In this document: piece by piece, positions 25,264-34,370 of the stretch
How the letters are laid out: every line of letters begins with the position of its first letter
Numbering within the stretch: position 1 is the first letter of the stretch
Translations under genes and position numbers: made by a program
The notes under the pieces: generated by a model
Seen by the model: the letters and a program-made list of their open reading frames with translations, nothing else
The model's database searches: none
Told to the model about the DNA's origin: nothing
DNA from: Candidatus Stackebrandtia excrementipullorum
Lineage (GTDB): Bacteria; Actinomycetota; Actinomycetes; Mycobacteriales; Micromonosporaceae
Assembly: GCA_019113825.1 (NCBI GenBank)
Contig: DXGR01000127.1
Location: forward strand, 1-64,000
Length of the DNA: 64,000 bases
Direction: 5' to 3'

Positions 25264-26280
25264 ATGAAGTCCACCGCCGTCCCTACGCTGGACATGGTCG
25301 CCGCACGCGCAGGCGTCGGCCGGGGCACCGTGTCACGGGTCGTCAACAGATCCGCGCACGTCAGCGAACGCACCCGACAGCTCGTCAATCAGGCCATAGC
25401 CGAACTCGGCTACATTCCCAACCAGGCGGCCCGCACATTGGTCACCCGGCGCACAGACACGGTCGCTCTCGTCATCTCCGAATCCGCGGAACGGTTGTGG
25501 GGTGAACCGTACTTCGCCGGAGTGATCCGGGGTATCTCCCGCGAGCTGGACGCATCCGGGCTCCGGCTGATGTTGACGATGGCATCCACCAGAACCGATC
25601 GCGAAAACCTTGAGCCGTATCTACTCGGAAAACATGTCGACGGTGCCCTGTTGATGTCACTGCACGGTGACGACTGCATGCCGGCCCGACTTCAGGGCTC
25701 CGGGCTCCCGGTCGTGCTGTGCGGCGCACCTGCGGGTGCCCTGGAGGTTCCCTACGTCGACAGCGACAACTTCGACGGCGCCCGGCAGGCGATACAGCAT
25801 CTCATCGACAACGGCCGCCGTCGCATCGCCACCGTCTGCGGCCCTCAAGACATGGCCGCAGGCCGTGACAGGTTGCGCGGGTACCGGGAGACGTTGCGCG
25901 AGGCCGGATACGACGAGGACCCCACGTTGGTCGCCGACGGGGACTTCTCCGAGGCCGGCGGGCTGACGGCGATGCGACGCCTCCTCGAAACCACGCCCGA
26001 TCTGGACGCCGTGTTCGCCGCTTCGGACCCGATGGCGTTCGGAGCCCTACGCGCGCTTCGGGAACACGGAAGGACGGTCCCTGACGACGTCGCGGTCATC
26101 GGATTCGACGATTCGACGCTCGCAGCCCATACCGATCCTCCGCTGTCGACGGTCCACCAGCCGGTCGAAACCATGGGGGAGGAAATGGCACGGCGGCTGG
26201 TGGCCCTCATACGCGGTGAGGAAACAGGACCTTCGAGAACGATCCTCCCCACACGACTTGTACTGCGCCACTCGGCGTAG
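25264..26280 (+). CDS. LacI family transcriptional regulator (CebR-like)
   Basis: 338 residues, AGGAAGG before the ATG. HTH at the N terminus (TLDMVAARAGVGRGTVSRVVN), hinge helix NQAARTLVTRRT, then a periplasmic-binding-protein-like sensor domain with the VIGFDDSTLAAHTDPPLSTV and LPTRLVLR ends typical of LacI/GalR proteins. Placed 121 nt after the GH1 gene on the same strand. It most likely represses that gene through the TTGGGAACGCTCCCAA box and releases it in the presence of cellobiose or a related glucoside (inference). Confidence 0.9.
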   Translation: MKSTAVPTLDMVAARAGVGRGTVSRVVNRSAHVSERTRQLVNQAIAELGYIPNQAARTLVTRRTDTVALVISESAERLWGEPYFAGVIRGISRELDASGLRLMLTMASTRTDRENLEPYLLGKHVDGALLMSLHGDDCMPARLQGSGLPVVLCGAPAGALEVPYVDSDNFDGARQAIQHLIDNGRRRIATVCGPQDMAAGRDRLRGYRETLREAGYDEDPTLVADGDFSEAGGLTAMRRLLETTPDLDAVFAASDPMAFGALRALREHGRTVPDDVAVIGFDDSTLAAHTDPPLSTVHQPVETMGEEMARRLVALIRGEETGPSRTILPTRLVLRHSA

Positions 26281-26287
26281 ACACCTG

Positions 26288-26325
26288 GACGAGTCCCACA
26301 CACCGTAGGGTGGGACGGACTCGTC
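26288..26325 (+). terminator. Possible hairpin terminator after the LacI gene
   Basis: GTCCCAC (26293-26299) pairs with GTGGGAC (26310-26316); flanking GACGAG and CTCGTC can extend the stem. No T-run. Confidence 0.45.
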
Positions 26326-26398
26326 GAAAGCGAGTACGCTACCGGCGAGTAATATATTGGTTCACCGCTCACGCAAGCCCGAGCAAAGGAGCGCCGAC

Positions 26399-28585
26399 AT
26401 GGGTGCAGTGCAGATCGTCGCCAGTATCCTGGCGGTCACGTTCACCATCGTGGCCATCGCGCTACTGGTTCGTACCGGCCTGCGCATGCTCGCCACGATA
26501 CGGCTCGGAGCCGACGACCCCAGCCGCAGCAACGAGCCCCGAAAACGGCTCGTCACCATGCTGCGCGAAACCGTCGGACACACCAAGATGCTCAAGTGGA
26601 CATTGGTCGGTGCCGCGCACTGGCTGGTGTTCGTGGCATTCCTCGGCCTCTTCCCCATCCTCGTTGAAGCCTATTTCGAGGTCTTCGACCCCCGTGCCGG
26701 CCTCCCAATCATCGGCCACTGGTCGGTGTGGCTGGTGGTCAGCGAGATCATCAGCATCACCGGAATCGTCGGTATCATCGCCCTCTTCATCGTGCGGATG
26801 CTGAACCAGCCGAAAAACAACCCGGCGCCCGTATTGCCCGAAGGCACTCAGAAATCCGAAGCGCCCTCACGCACCAGCACATCCCGCTTCGAACGCTCCA
26901 CACAGTGGCAGGCGTTCTACATCGAGGCGACCATCCTCGCGATCCTGCTGTGCGGACTCACCCTGCGGGCTCTGAAAATCAGCGCCGACACACTCGACGC
27001 ACCTGTATGGACCTCCCCGGTCGCTCACGCGATGGCATCGATGTTCACCGGCCTGTCAACCGACGCCGCACTGACAACGATCACCATCGTCGCCCTGGTC
27101 AAGATCGCCATCTCGTGGACGTTCTTCCTCATCCTCGCCCTGAACATCACGATGGGGATCGGATGGCACCGCATCACGGCGTTCTTCAACATCTACTTCA
27201 AACGCAACGCCGACGGCGCCCACGCCCTCGGATCGGTCAAACCGATCCTTGTCAACGGTGAACCCATCGACTTCGAAAAAGCCGACCCCGAGACCGATCC
27301 GTTCGGTGCCGGGCAGGTGGAACACTTCACCTGGAAGGGTCTGCTCGACTTCACCACCTGTACCGAATGCGGCCGTTGCCAATCACAGTGCCCGGCCTGG
27401 AACACCGACAAACCCCTGTCACCGAAACTTCTGGTGATGGACCTCCGCGACCATCTCTACGCCAAGGCCCCCTACCTCATGGCGGGTGGAGGTAAAGACG
27501 CACTCGGCGAAGAAAAAGCCACCGAGGAGCAACTGGCGGGTGTCCCCGTCGACGCCCTGGCCGAAGCGTCCAAGACCCTCGTCGGCGACGTCATCGACCC
27601 CGACGTCCTCTGGTCGTGCACAACCTGCGGCGCATGCGTGGAGCAATGCCCGGTGGACATCGAGCACGTCGACCACATCGTCGACATGCGTCGCCACCAG
27701 GTCATGATCGAATCCGACTTTCCCGCCGAAGCGCAGACACTCATGCGCAACCTCGAAACCAAGGGAAACCCGTGGGGCGCCAACCCCAACACGCGCCTCG
27801 ACTGGACCAAGGGCCTCGACTTCGAAGTACCGACCGTCGACAAGGCCGGCACCGAATGGGAATACCTCTTCTGGGTCGGCTGCGCCGGCGCCTTCGACGA
27901 CAAGGCGGTCAAAACCACTCAGGCCGTCGCCACCTTGATGCACGAGGCGGGCGTCAAGTTCGCCGTACTGGGCACCGGTGAAACCTGCACGGGCGACCCC
28001 GCCCGCCGCGCGGGTAACGAGTTCCTGTTCGCGATGTTGGCGGAGCAGAACGTGGAGACCCTCAACGAGACCGGCGCCACCAAGATCGTCGCCACCTGCC
28101 CACACTGCCTCAACACGCTCGGCAACGAATACGGAGAGCTGGGCGGCCACTACGAAGTCGTGCACCACACCCAACTACTCGCCTCGCTGGTGGCGGACGG
28201 CAAACTCACACCGGTCAACAAGATGGATGGTGGCCTCACCTACCACGACCCCTGCTACCTGGGACGACACAACCGCATCTTCACGCCGCCGCGTGAGGTC
28301 CTCGGCAGCGTCGCCACCGATGGGCTGACCGAAATGCCGCGTACGGCCGAGCGGTCGTTCTGCTGTGGCGCCGGCGGCGCACGCATGTGGATGGAAGAGA
28401 AGCTCGGCACGCGCGTCAACGTCAACCGCAGCCAGGAAGCGGTCGACACCGGCGCCAAGACCGTAGCGGTGGGCTGCCCGTTCTGTTCGACCATGATCAC
28501 CGACGGCGTCAACGCCATCGGCAGCGGCGAGAACGTCGAAGTCGTCGACGTTGCTCAAGTTCTGCTGCGCAGCGTCAAAAAATAG
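26399..28585 (+). CDS. Membrane-bound Fe-S oxidoreductase with CCG domains (Rv0338c-like)
   Basis: 728 residues from ATG 26399 (AAAGGAG upstream). The N-terminal third has about five membrane helices (IVASILAVTFTIVAIALLV, LVGAAHWLVFVAFLGLFPIL, WSVWLVVSEIISITGIVGII and others), like a quinone-linked gamma subunit. Then two 4Fe-4S motifs, CTECGRCQSQCP (near 320) and CTTCGACVEQCP (near 405), and two Cys-rich CCG domains (GCAGAFDDKAVKT and CCGAGGARMWMEE), as in heterodisulfide reductase HdrD-type proteins. This matches the conserved actinobacterial reductase that is essential in M. tuberculosis. Electron donor and acceptor are not known. Stands alone. Confidence 0.9.
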   Translation: MGAVQIVASILAVTFTIVAIALLVRTGLRMLATIRLGADDPSRSNEPRKRLVTMLRETVGHTKMLKWTLVGAAHWLVFVAFLGLFPILVEAYFEVFDPRAGLPIIGHWSVWLVVSEIISITGIVGIIALFIVRMLNQPKNNPAPVLPEGTQKSEAPSRTSTSRFERSTQWQAFYIEATILAILLCGLTLRALKISADTLDAPVWTSPVAHAMASMFTGLSTDAALTTITIVALVKIAISWTFFLILALNITMGIGWHRITAFFNIYFKRNADGAHALGSVKPILVNGEPIDFEKADPETDPFGAGQVEHFTWKGLLDFTTCTECGRCQSQCPAWNTDKPLSPKLLVMDLRDHLYAKAPYLMAGGGKDALGEEKATEEQLAGVPVDALAEASKTLVGDVIDPDVLWSCTTCGACVEQCPVDIEHVDHIVDMRRHQVMIESDFPAEAQTLMRNLETKGNPWGANPNTRLDWTKGLDFEVPTVDKAGTEWEYLFWVGCAGAFDDKAVKTTQAVATLMHEAGVKFAVLGTGETCTGDPARRAGNEFLFAMLAEQNVETLNETGATKIVATCPHCLNTLGNEYGELGGHYEVVHHTQLLASLVADGKLTPVNKMDGGLTYHDPCYLGRHNRIFTPPREVLGSVATDGLTEMPRTAERSFCCGAGGARMWMEEKLGTRVNVNRSQEAVDTGAKTVAVGCPFCSTMITDGVNAIGSGENVEVVDVAQVLLRSVKK

Positions 28586-28602
28586 TCACACCGGTCAGCA
28601 GT

Positions 28603-28725
28603 GAGGCCCCCACGAACCTTCGGGGGCCTCCAACCTCCGCCCCTACTTTTGACCGTACCGGGTTCATCCTGAAGGCAGCCTTAAGCCGTCTACAGGGCTG
28701 TGGACAACCGTTCGTCGGTGGAAAC
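28603..28725 (+). repeat. Dispersed intergenic element, copy C, with hairpin
   Basis: Between convergent genes. The box at 28622-28643 is identical to copies A and E. GAGGCCCCC (28603-28611) pairs with the start of the box, GGGGGCCTC (28622-28630), giving a 9-bp hairpin that may end the Fe-S reductase transcript. TGACCGTACCGGGTT and CCTGAAG in the spacer match copy E. TGTGGACAA is at 28699-28707 and the degenerate GGTGGAAAC 18 nt later (28717-28725). Confidence 0.7.
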
Positions 28726-28752
28726 ATTCCTGTGGGTGGCGCATCAACCGAC

Positions 28753-29280
28753 TCATTTCTGCTCGCTTGAGTCGGTCTCGGACATCACAACCGTGATGTC
28801 ACCGCTGGTAAGAGTGAGCGTCTCTCCGTCGAGGACGTAAGAGGGCTGTGATTCGAGAAGGTCTCCCACCCACTGTTCCCGATCCATGACGACACCTTCA
28901 CACGCCATGTAGGTCTTGACGACCGGACCGGTGACGAGGGTTCCGTCCACCACGTCGACGTCGGCGCCCATCTGGTTACAGAAGGCATACGCACCGAGTG
29001 AACCTTCGGCGAAGCTCACGGTGAACTCGACACCGCTCATCAGTGTCTCGGCCTCGGCCGTTCCGGTGACCTCCTGCGCGACGAACACGCGCCCCCACAG
29101 GTCGGCAGGAGTGGACTCGGGTTGTTCTTCTTCCATGGTTTCCTCACTGTGGGCCGCTGGTGTGCACGACAAGGAGGCTGCGGCTCCCCTGGAACCACAC
29201 GGTTCATCGGAACCCGCGCAGGCGCCGAATATGAAGGGAAGGGTCACCGCGCCGATCATCATGAGGCGTTTCATGACCAT
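28753..29280 (-). CDS. META-domain (HslJ-like) lipoprotein
   Basis: 175 residues if started at ATG 29280 (MVMKRLMM); the lipobox FGAC lies near residue 21. After a Ser/Glu/Pro-rich linker a META domain follows: LWGRVFVAQEVTG..., VEFTVSFAEGSLGAYAFCN, MACEGVVMDREQWVGDLL, SYVLDGETLTL. META proteins are outer-surface lipoproteins of unclear function, sometimes linked to stress. The start lies inside the end of the upstream MarR gene (77-nt overlap), suggesting coupled translation; the start choice is uncertain as no clear ribosome site is visible. Confidence 0.75.
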   Translation of the reverse strand: MVMKRLMMIGAVTLPFIFGACAGSDEPCGSRGAAASLSCTPAAHSEETMEEEQPESTPADLWGRVFVAQEVTGTAEAETLMSGVEFTVSFAEGSLGAYAFCNQMGADVDVVDGTLVTGPVVKTYMACEGVVMDREQWVGDLLESQPSYVLDGETLTLTSGDITVVMSETDSSEQK

Positions 29281-29761
29281 GGGACGCGGTCGCGGTGACA
29301 CCGGTTCCGTCGGCCTCAACATTGAGCCGTCCCGTGTGGTCGCGCAGAACGGTGGTTGCTCGACTCAGGAAGTCAAGCACGGCGGCAAGCTGGTCGAGGG
29401 TGTAACCGCCGGAGACTTCGGCCATGTCGGCGCCCAAGCGGCGGAAGATACCGCTCAGCTCGCAACGCTCACCACCGTCTGCGGCGATGATCACCCGACG
29501 TCGGTCCGCCGGGTCACCGGTCCGAGTGACATGTCCGGCGTCGACCAGTCGGTCAACGAGTCCGGTCACGGCACTCGGCTTCATGTCGAGTCGACACGCC
29601 AACTGTGTGGCGGACAACGGTCCTTCTCGAAGGATGACCCCGAGCGCCCTGTGGTCGATGGCCGTGAGACCGAGACGTTGAGCTACGGCATCGTGAAACA
29701 GCACAACAGCCGTACTGAACTCCTGTCCCAGTTCGGCGACACCAGTCGTTTTCTTCTCCAT
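29204..29761 (-). CDS. MarR family transcriptional regulator
   Basis: 185 residues. Winged-helix domain: AIDHRALGVILREGPLSATQLA, the recognition helix region MKPSAVTGLVDRLVDAGHV, and the wing RTGDPADRRRVIIAADGG. Both flanks are helical dimerisation segments. The last 40 residues (after TVLRDHTGR) look less conserved and overlap the start of the META lipoprotein gene. It may regulate itself and that lipoprotein. No good ribosome site directly precedes ATG 29761. Confidence 0.85.
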   Translation of the reverse strand: MEKKTTGVAELGQEFSTAVVLFHDAVAQRLGLTAIDHRALGVILREGPLSATQLACRLDMKPSAVTGLVDRLVDAGHVTRTGDPADRRRVIIAADGGERCELSGIFRRLGADMAEVSGGYTLDQLAAVLDFLSRATTVLRDHTGRLNVEADGTGVTATASHGHETPHDDRRGDPSLHIRRLRGFR

Positions 29762-29912
29762 TGTTGCATTTTGCCGAATCCTCCCGATAGTGGAAGTTAT
29801 AGGTGGGTTTCGGTATGAAATCGACGCCTTCGCGGTCCCATCTCACTGGTGGGCGTCTCCGTGCACCGCGTTCCTTGCGCTACCGTCGACTCGCCGCCAC
29901 CGGGCCGGTTTC

Positions 29913-31043
29913 TTACGCTCCCGGATACCGTTCCTGCCACTGCGGGATGCCCCTGGCCAGGCTGGGGCCGTCCCGAACCGCCAAGGCGAAGTCGTCGAAC
30001 AATGCTCCCATGACATCCCGGTTTTCCAGCCGCACCAACCAGTCGGAGGGGATCGATTCGACGCCCCGCCACGCACCCATCAGGTTCCCGCACACTGCGC
30101 CGGTGGAGTCGGAGTCGCCGGAGTGGTTGACCGCCAGAAGAAGTGCTCGCCGCATCATCCCCATGCCCGGCCCGTCTCCGGCGTTCAGCGCGCAGTAGAC
30201 GGCGATGGCCAGAGCCTCCTCGGCAACCCAGCCTCCCCCGAGCTTCTCAACCTTTTCGGGTGTGGCGGCCCCTTGATCCGCCAACAAGACTGCATCGGAC
30301 AACGCACGGCTTGTTTCGGTGTGCCCCGGGTACGCCGACAGGAGCTCGATGGTCAATTCGGTCGCCTTACGAAGTTCGATCCCTCTGCTCAGATGGTGGA
30401 CGAGGGCTGCTGTCGCACCCGCGGCGAGGTATCCGGTCGGGTGGCCGTGGGTGTACTGTGCGCAACGGGCGGATAGGTCGAAGGCCGCGGGTGCATCGGT
30501 GGCGAACAGACCGAAGGGAGCCGAACGCATGACGGTCCCGCAGCCCTTCGAGTCCGGGTTGACCGTTCCCGGTACGCCCCAGTCGGAGAACCCGCCGAGG
30601 CGTGATTCGAGACCGCTGAGGCAAGCCTCGCCGGGGGCGCGTCGGTGATACAACCACCGGTGCCCCATCAACCACCCCGTGCGGTGGTCGCCGGCGGGAA
30701 CCTGCGCGGGGTCGGAAAACTGCTGGGTGTCGTACCAACGTTGTAGTGCCCTCAACACGGCACGCTCGGCACTGCCGGCGGTTTTTCCGGGTACACGCAC
30801 CCCGTATCGGATCAGGCCCTCCACGGTGAACATCGTCATCTGGGTGTCGTCGGTGATCAAAGCGGTGCCGCCGGGGCCTTCGCAGAGAAGGTCACCGATC
30901 CCGGTATCACCGTATTGACGGCGGAGCCCGAACAAAGTGGAGAACTCAATCGGTCCACCCAACGCGTCTCCGACCGCTCCCGCCCACAGGCAACCCGTTA
31001 TGCGACTTGTGAAGACGGCGGCTTCGGCATCAGTGTGATCCAT
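29913..31043 (-). CDS. ADP-ribosylglycohydrolase family protein (DraG-like)
   Basis: 376 residues, all helical. Family metal-binding motifs: AGAVGDALGGPIEF near the N terminus, TDDTQMTMFTVEG (Mg-binding Asp pair) and NHSGDSDSTGAVCGNLMGA (second Mg-binding motif) near the C terminus. Such enzymes remove ADP-ribose from arginine or hydrolyse related ADP-ribosyl compounds. The start lies 5 nt after the stop of the DedA gene, so both are probably one transcript. No ADP-ribosyltransferase is seen in the window. Confidence 0.9.
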   Translation of the reverse strand: MDHTDAEAAVFTSRITGCLWAGAVGDALGGPIEFSTLFGLRRQYGDTGIGDLLCEGPGGTALITDDTQMTMFTVEGLIRYGVRVPGKTAGSAERAVLRALQRWYDTQQFSDPAQVPAGDHRTGWLMGHRWLYHRRAPGEACLSGLESRLGGFSDWGVPGTVNPDSKGCGTVMRSAPFGLFATDAPAAFDLSARCAQYTHGHPTGYLAAGATAALVHHLSRGIELRKATELTIELLSAYPGHTETSRALSDAVLLADQGAATPEKVEKLGGGWVAEEALAIAVYCALNAGDGPGMGMMRRALLLAVNHSGDSDSTGAVCGNLMGAWRGVESIPSDWLVRLENRDVMGALFDDFALAVRDGPSLARGIPQWQERYPGA

Positions 31044-31048
31044 ACCCT

Positions 31049-31690
31049 TTACTTTGCCGTATGCCCGTATTCGGTTGGTTCACGTGTCCTGTCCCCAGAT
31101 ACCTGCGCCACGATGGTCTCGGCTGAGGCGCTTCGGCGAAACCAGAGGCCTAGCAACAGAACACACACGATCGATACCGCGGCGGCCAGCCAGCCGGTGT
31201 CGAAGATCTGCGCGTTGACGTAGCCGATGGTGACGGTGTACGTCGCCCAGCAGGAGGCCGCCAGGCCCGACCACGCTACGAAGCGGTGCAGTGGGACCGT
31301 TCGGGTTCTTCCCGCGGCGTTTGTGACGATGCATCGTCCGGCGGGAACGAAGCGGGCCACCAGGACGGTGTGGGCACCACGTTGTTCGAGTAGAGCACGG
31401 AGACCGTCGTCGACGCGTCGCACGCGTGGCAGCGCCGCCAGCATACGGCTCAGGCGTCGGTTGGTGGCGCGGGCAAGGATGAACGCGAGGAGGTCACCGA
31501 CCAGCGACGACGCCGCCGCACACAACAACAACGGGTAGACGGGTGTTTCGTGGGTGGCGGCGTACGCGGTGGCCACGATGAGCGTCGTACCGCTGGGTAG
31601 GATCGGAACGTAGACGTCGGTGAGGATGAGGGCGACGAGCACGGCATACAGCCACGGGGAGGCGACGACCTGTTCGATGTCGATCATCAT
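31049..31690 (-). CDS. DedA family membrane protein
   Basis: 213 residues from ATG 31690 (GAGGAGG upstream). VTT/DedA fold: first helix with DVYVPILPSGTTLIVATAY, LVGDLLAFILARATNRR (the conserved G-D-x-x-x-Y/F region), and the signature VLVARFVPAGRCIVTNAAG (R-F-x-P-x-x-R). DedA proteins act in the membrane, several as undecaprenyl-phosphate or phospholipid translocases. Followed closely by the DraG-like gene. Confidence 0.9.
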   Translation of the reverse strand: MMIDIEQVVASPWLYAVLVALILTDVYVPILPSGTTLIVATAYAATHETPVYPLLLCAAASSLVGDLLAFILARATNRRLSRMLAALPRVRRVDDGLRALLEQRGAHTVLVARFVPAGRCIVTNAAGRTRTVPLHRFVAWSGLAASCWATYTVTIGYVNAQIFDTGWLAAAVSIVCVLLLGLWFRRSASAETIVAQVSGDRTREPTEYGHTAK

Positions 31691-31742
31691 GGCGCCTCCT
31701 CGATTGAGGGTTAGCCTGCCATGCGCTCTGGCCTGCTGTGTT

Positions 31743-32159
31743 TCAGGTGACGAGCAGCCCGACACCAAGGCTTACCACGCCTGCGGCAAGGCTCAGGGCC
31801 CCGATCCACACCAACCAGATCAGTCGGTTCGGTTTGGTCACGTTTCTGCCCGCCGTGGAGAGGAAGAAACCGGCCGACATCAATATCGCCGCGAGGGGAA
31901 CGCCTACACGGGCGATCATGCCGACGAAGCCGTCGAGGGTTGTAGCGTCGGCGAGTATCTGACACACCAAACCGAAAACGACCAGGACACCGGCGTGGGC
32001 GTGACCTGCACGGGCGAAGTTCTGTTGGAGCGGCGTCATGGGTACAGCGCCGCGCACCACTCTGGTAAGGAACCATCCTCCGAACTCGATCGTGACGATG
32101 GACAGGAGCAGGATGCCGGCGATGCTACGCCCGGCTTCGCTGAGTTCGACGGTGGCCAT
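31743..32159 (-). CDS. Four-helix membrane protein of unknown function
   Basis: 138 residues, about four transmembrane segments (SIAGILLLSIVTIEFGGWFL, HAGVLVVFGLVCQILAD, IARVGVPLAAILMSAGFFL, IWLVWIGALSLAAGVVSLGV). The FARAGHAHAGVLVVFG stretch with two His in the second helix looks conserved. GGGAG precedes the ATG. Just upstream are paired GATA/TATC palindromes that overlap its probable -10. It is 52 nt upstream of dedA on the same strand, so the three genes may form one operon. Confidence 0.65.
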   Translation of the reverse strand: MATVELSEAGRSIAGILLLSIVTIEFGGWFLTRVVRGAVPMTPLQQNFARAGHAHAGVLVVFGLVCQILADATTLDGFVGMIARVGVPLAAILMSAGFFLSTAGRNVTKPNRLIWLVWIGALSLAAGVVSLGVGLLVT

Positions 32160-32173
32160 GGGTCCACTCCCAC

Positions 32174-32208
32174 TAGATAGAGATATTATCCGATAGTATC
32201 ACTATCTA
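32174..32208. promoter_or_regulatory. AT-rich inverted repeats overlapping a promoter
   Basis: GATAGT-ATC-ACTATC (32192-32206) is a perfect inverted repeat, nested in an outer pair TAGATAG (32174-32180) / CTATCTA (32202-32208). On the minus strand GATAAT lies between them and can serve as the -10 for the membrane-protein gene. The region is strikingly AT-rich. Probably an operator; the regulator is unknown. Confidence 0.6.
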
Positions 32209-32231
32209 ATGTTTGTGACGCGAAAATCGCA

Positions 32232-33872
32232 TCAACCGGCGGCGCCGCGACCCGCCTCACGTCCCGAAAAGATGCATCCACCCAAAAATGTTCCCTCAAG
32301 CGATCGATAGCCGTGCATACCGCCACCACCAAATCCGGCGACCTCACCGGCGGCGAACAGCCCCTGAACCTTCTCTCCGTCGGCTCTCACCACGTTGCCT
32401 GCAAGGTCCGTCTGAAGACCTCCCAACGTCTTACGGGTCAAAAGGTTCAACCGGACGGCGATCATCGGACCCGCCTTCGGATCCAACAATCGATGCGGTG
32501 TCGCTACCCGGATCAGCTTGTCGCCGCGGTAGTTGCGTGCGCCTCGAATCGCTGTAACCTGCAGGTCCTTGGTGAATGTGTTGAGAATTTCGCGATCGCG
32601 AGCGCGAACGGTCCGCAAAATCTCGGCGACGTCCAGCCGCGGCCCGTCACCGATCAGGTTCATCCCCTCCACAAGCTCCTCGATCGTATCGGCGACGACG
32701 AAGTCCTCGCCGTACTGTTTGAACGCCTCGACCGGCGGCGTCGCTCCCGGCAACGCCCGTTTCAGAACCTGCTTGATGCTTTTTCCGGTCAAATCGGGGT
32801 TCTGTTCCGAACCCGACAGCGCAAACTCCTTCTCGATGATCTTCTGAGTGAGAACGAACCACGTGTACTCGTAACCCGACTTCGCGATGTGTTCCAAAGT
32901 CCCCAACGTGTCGAAACCGGGGAACAACGGCACGGGCAGTCGCTTACCCGTGGCGTCAAGCCACAGCGACGACGGGCCCGGCAGAATACGGATGCCGTGA
33001 TCACGCCAGATCGGGTCCCAGTTCTTGATTCCCTCGGTGTAATGCCACATGCGGTCGCGGTTGACGATGTTCCCGCCCGCGGTCTCGGCGATCCCCAACA
33101 TCCGACCGTCGACGTGCTCGGGGACACCCGCGAGCATGCGGCGCGGCGGTTTCCCCAAACGGGCCGGCCAGTTCTTCCGCACCAGTTCAAGATTTCCCCC
33201 GATGCCGCCACTGGTGACCACAACCGCCCCGGCGGAAAACGAGAAGTCCGAAACCACGTCACGAGACGATGCACAGCCCCGTTCGACATCACTGTCGGCC
33301 AGGACCGACCCGACGACACCCGTCACCGCACCCGACGTCACCGTCAACTCGTCGACTCGGTGACGAAACGCCAACCTGACCTGTCCACTATCGACGGCCG
33401 ACCGTATTCGACTTTCGAACGCCGCGACCAACGCCGGCCCCGTACCCCACACGATATGAAAACGAGGCACCGAGTTGCCGTGACCGTCGGCCAGGTAACC
33501 ACCGCGTTCCGCCCATCCGACGACGGGAAAGAACCGTACCCCCCGTTCTCGGAGCCAGGAACGCTTCTCCCCCGCGGCGAAGTTCACGTACGCCTCGGCC
33601 CACCGACGCGCCCAAACGTCCTGCTCCCGGTCAAACCCCGCCGTCCCCCACCAATCCTGCATGGCCAGCTGGAGAGAATCGCGCACGCCCATGCGCCGTT
33701 GCTCCGGGGTGTCAACGAGGAACAACCCCCCAAACGACCAGAACGCCTGTCCGCCAAGCGACTGTTCGGGTTCCTGGTCCAACAGAACGACCCGTTTCCC
33801 GGCGTCGACAAGTTCGGCGGTGGCTACGAGCCCGGCCAGGCCGGCTCCGACCACGATCACATCGGCGTCCAT
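32232..33872 (-). CDS. FAD-binding dehydrogenase (KstD/fumarate reductase-like)
   Basis: 546 residues from ATG 33872 (GGAGAGG upstream); the frame is open further but that part is not conserved. N-terminal FAD-binding [20 protein letters not shown] with [25 protein letters not shown], the [19 protein letters not shown] segment, and the C-terminal [20 protein letters not shown]. This is the flavoprotein family of 3-ketosteroid delta-1-dehydrogenase-like enzymes (COG3573). Substrate unknown; the family also includes non-steroid enzymes. Monocistronic. Confidence 0.88.
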   Translation of the reverse strand: MDADVIVVGAGLAGLVATAELVDAGKRVVLLDQEPEQSLGGQAFWSFGGLFLVDTPEQRRMGVRDSLQLAMQDWWGTAGFDREQDVWARRWAEAYVNFAAGEKRSWLRERGVRFFPVVGWAERGGYLADGHGNSVPRFHIVWGTGPALVAAFESRIRSAVDSGQVRLAFRHRVDELTVTSGAVTGVVGSVLADSDVERGCASSRDVVSDFSFSAGAVVVTSGGIGGNLELVRKNWPARLGKPPRRMLAGVPEHVDGRMLGIAETAGGNIVNRDRMWHYTEGIKNWDPIWRDHGIRILPGPSSLWLDATGKRLPVPLFPGFDTLGTLEHIAKSGYEYTWFVLTQKIIEKEFALSGSEQNPDLTGKSIKQVLKRALPGATPPVEAFKQYGEDFVVADTIEELVEGMNLIGDGPRLDVAEILRTVRARDREILNTFTKDLQVTAIRGARNYRGDKLIRVATPHRLLDPKAGPMIAVRLNLLTRKTLGGLQTDLAGNVVRADGEKVQGLFAAGEVAGFGGGGMHGYRSLEGTFLGGCIFSGREAGRGAAG

Positions 33873-34108
33873 TGCCCGGTCCTCTCCAGTTTGGTGATGT
33901 CCTGGCAGGTTTACCACACTTCCACCCCACTCCACGGGTCCACGTACATCGAACCTTGTCGTTTCCCGCCGCCACGCCGTGTTGTGCGCTGGCTCACGCT
34001 GAGCCATGCCGGATGCCGATTCGGGCACCTTCATTGGCCGAAGCATGCGATGAACCCGTAAGCTCTCATCGGCCCACAACGGGCCGAAAGTTGATACAGG
34101 AGTACCAA

Positions 34109-34312
34109 ATGGCAACAGGCACCGTGAAGTGGTTCAACGCGGACAAGGGCTTCGGGTTCATTCAGCAGGACGACGGCGGAGCGGACGTGTTCGTGCACTT
34201 CTCCGCCATCGCCATGGACGGCTACCGCACGCTGGATGAGAACCAGAAGGTCGAATACGACGTCGAGCAGGGCACCAAGGGCCCGCAGGCCGCGAACGTC
34301 CGTGCTGCGTAA
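34109..34312 (+). CDS. cspA: Cold-shock protein
   Basis: 67 residues from ATG 34109 (ACAGGAG upstream). Single CSD OB-fold with RNP1 KGFGFIQQ and RNP2 VFVHFSAI, starting [16 protein letters not shown]. An RNA chaperone binding single-stranded nucleic acid. A 236-bp upstream region suggests a long leader, common for csp genes, and a strong terminator follows. Confidence 0.96.
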   Translation: MATGTVKWFNADKGFGFIQQDDGGADVFVHFSAIAMDGYRTLDENQKVEYDVEQGTKGPQAANVRAA

Positions 34313-34327
34313 GAAGTAATCCGACCT

Positions 34328-34370
34328 CGCTGGTCCGTCCCATGCCGGACGACCAGCGGGGCATCTTTTT
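34328..34370 (+). terminator. Intrinsic terminator after cspA
   Basis: CGCTGGTC (34328-34335) pairs with GACCAGCG (34351-34358), with inner pairing in the loop, followed by ATCTTTTT. A second hairpin (GGTGGCCG...CGGCCACC) lies near 34386-34422. Confidence 0.85.

Noticed and set aside
32313..34061. 582-codon plus-strand frame over the FAD dehydrogenase
   Set aside because: Shadow frame of the conserved minus-strand gene; rich in Arg, His and Gln with no domain.
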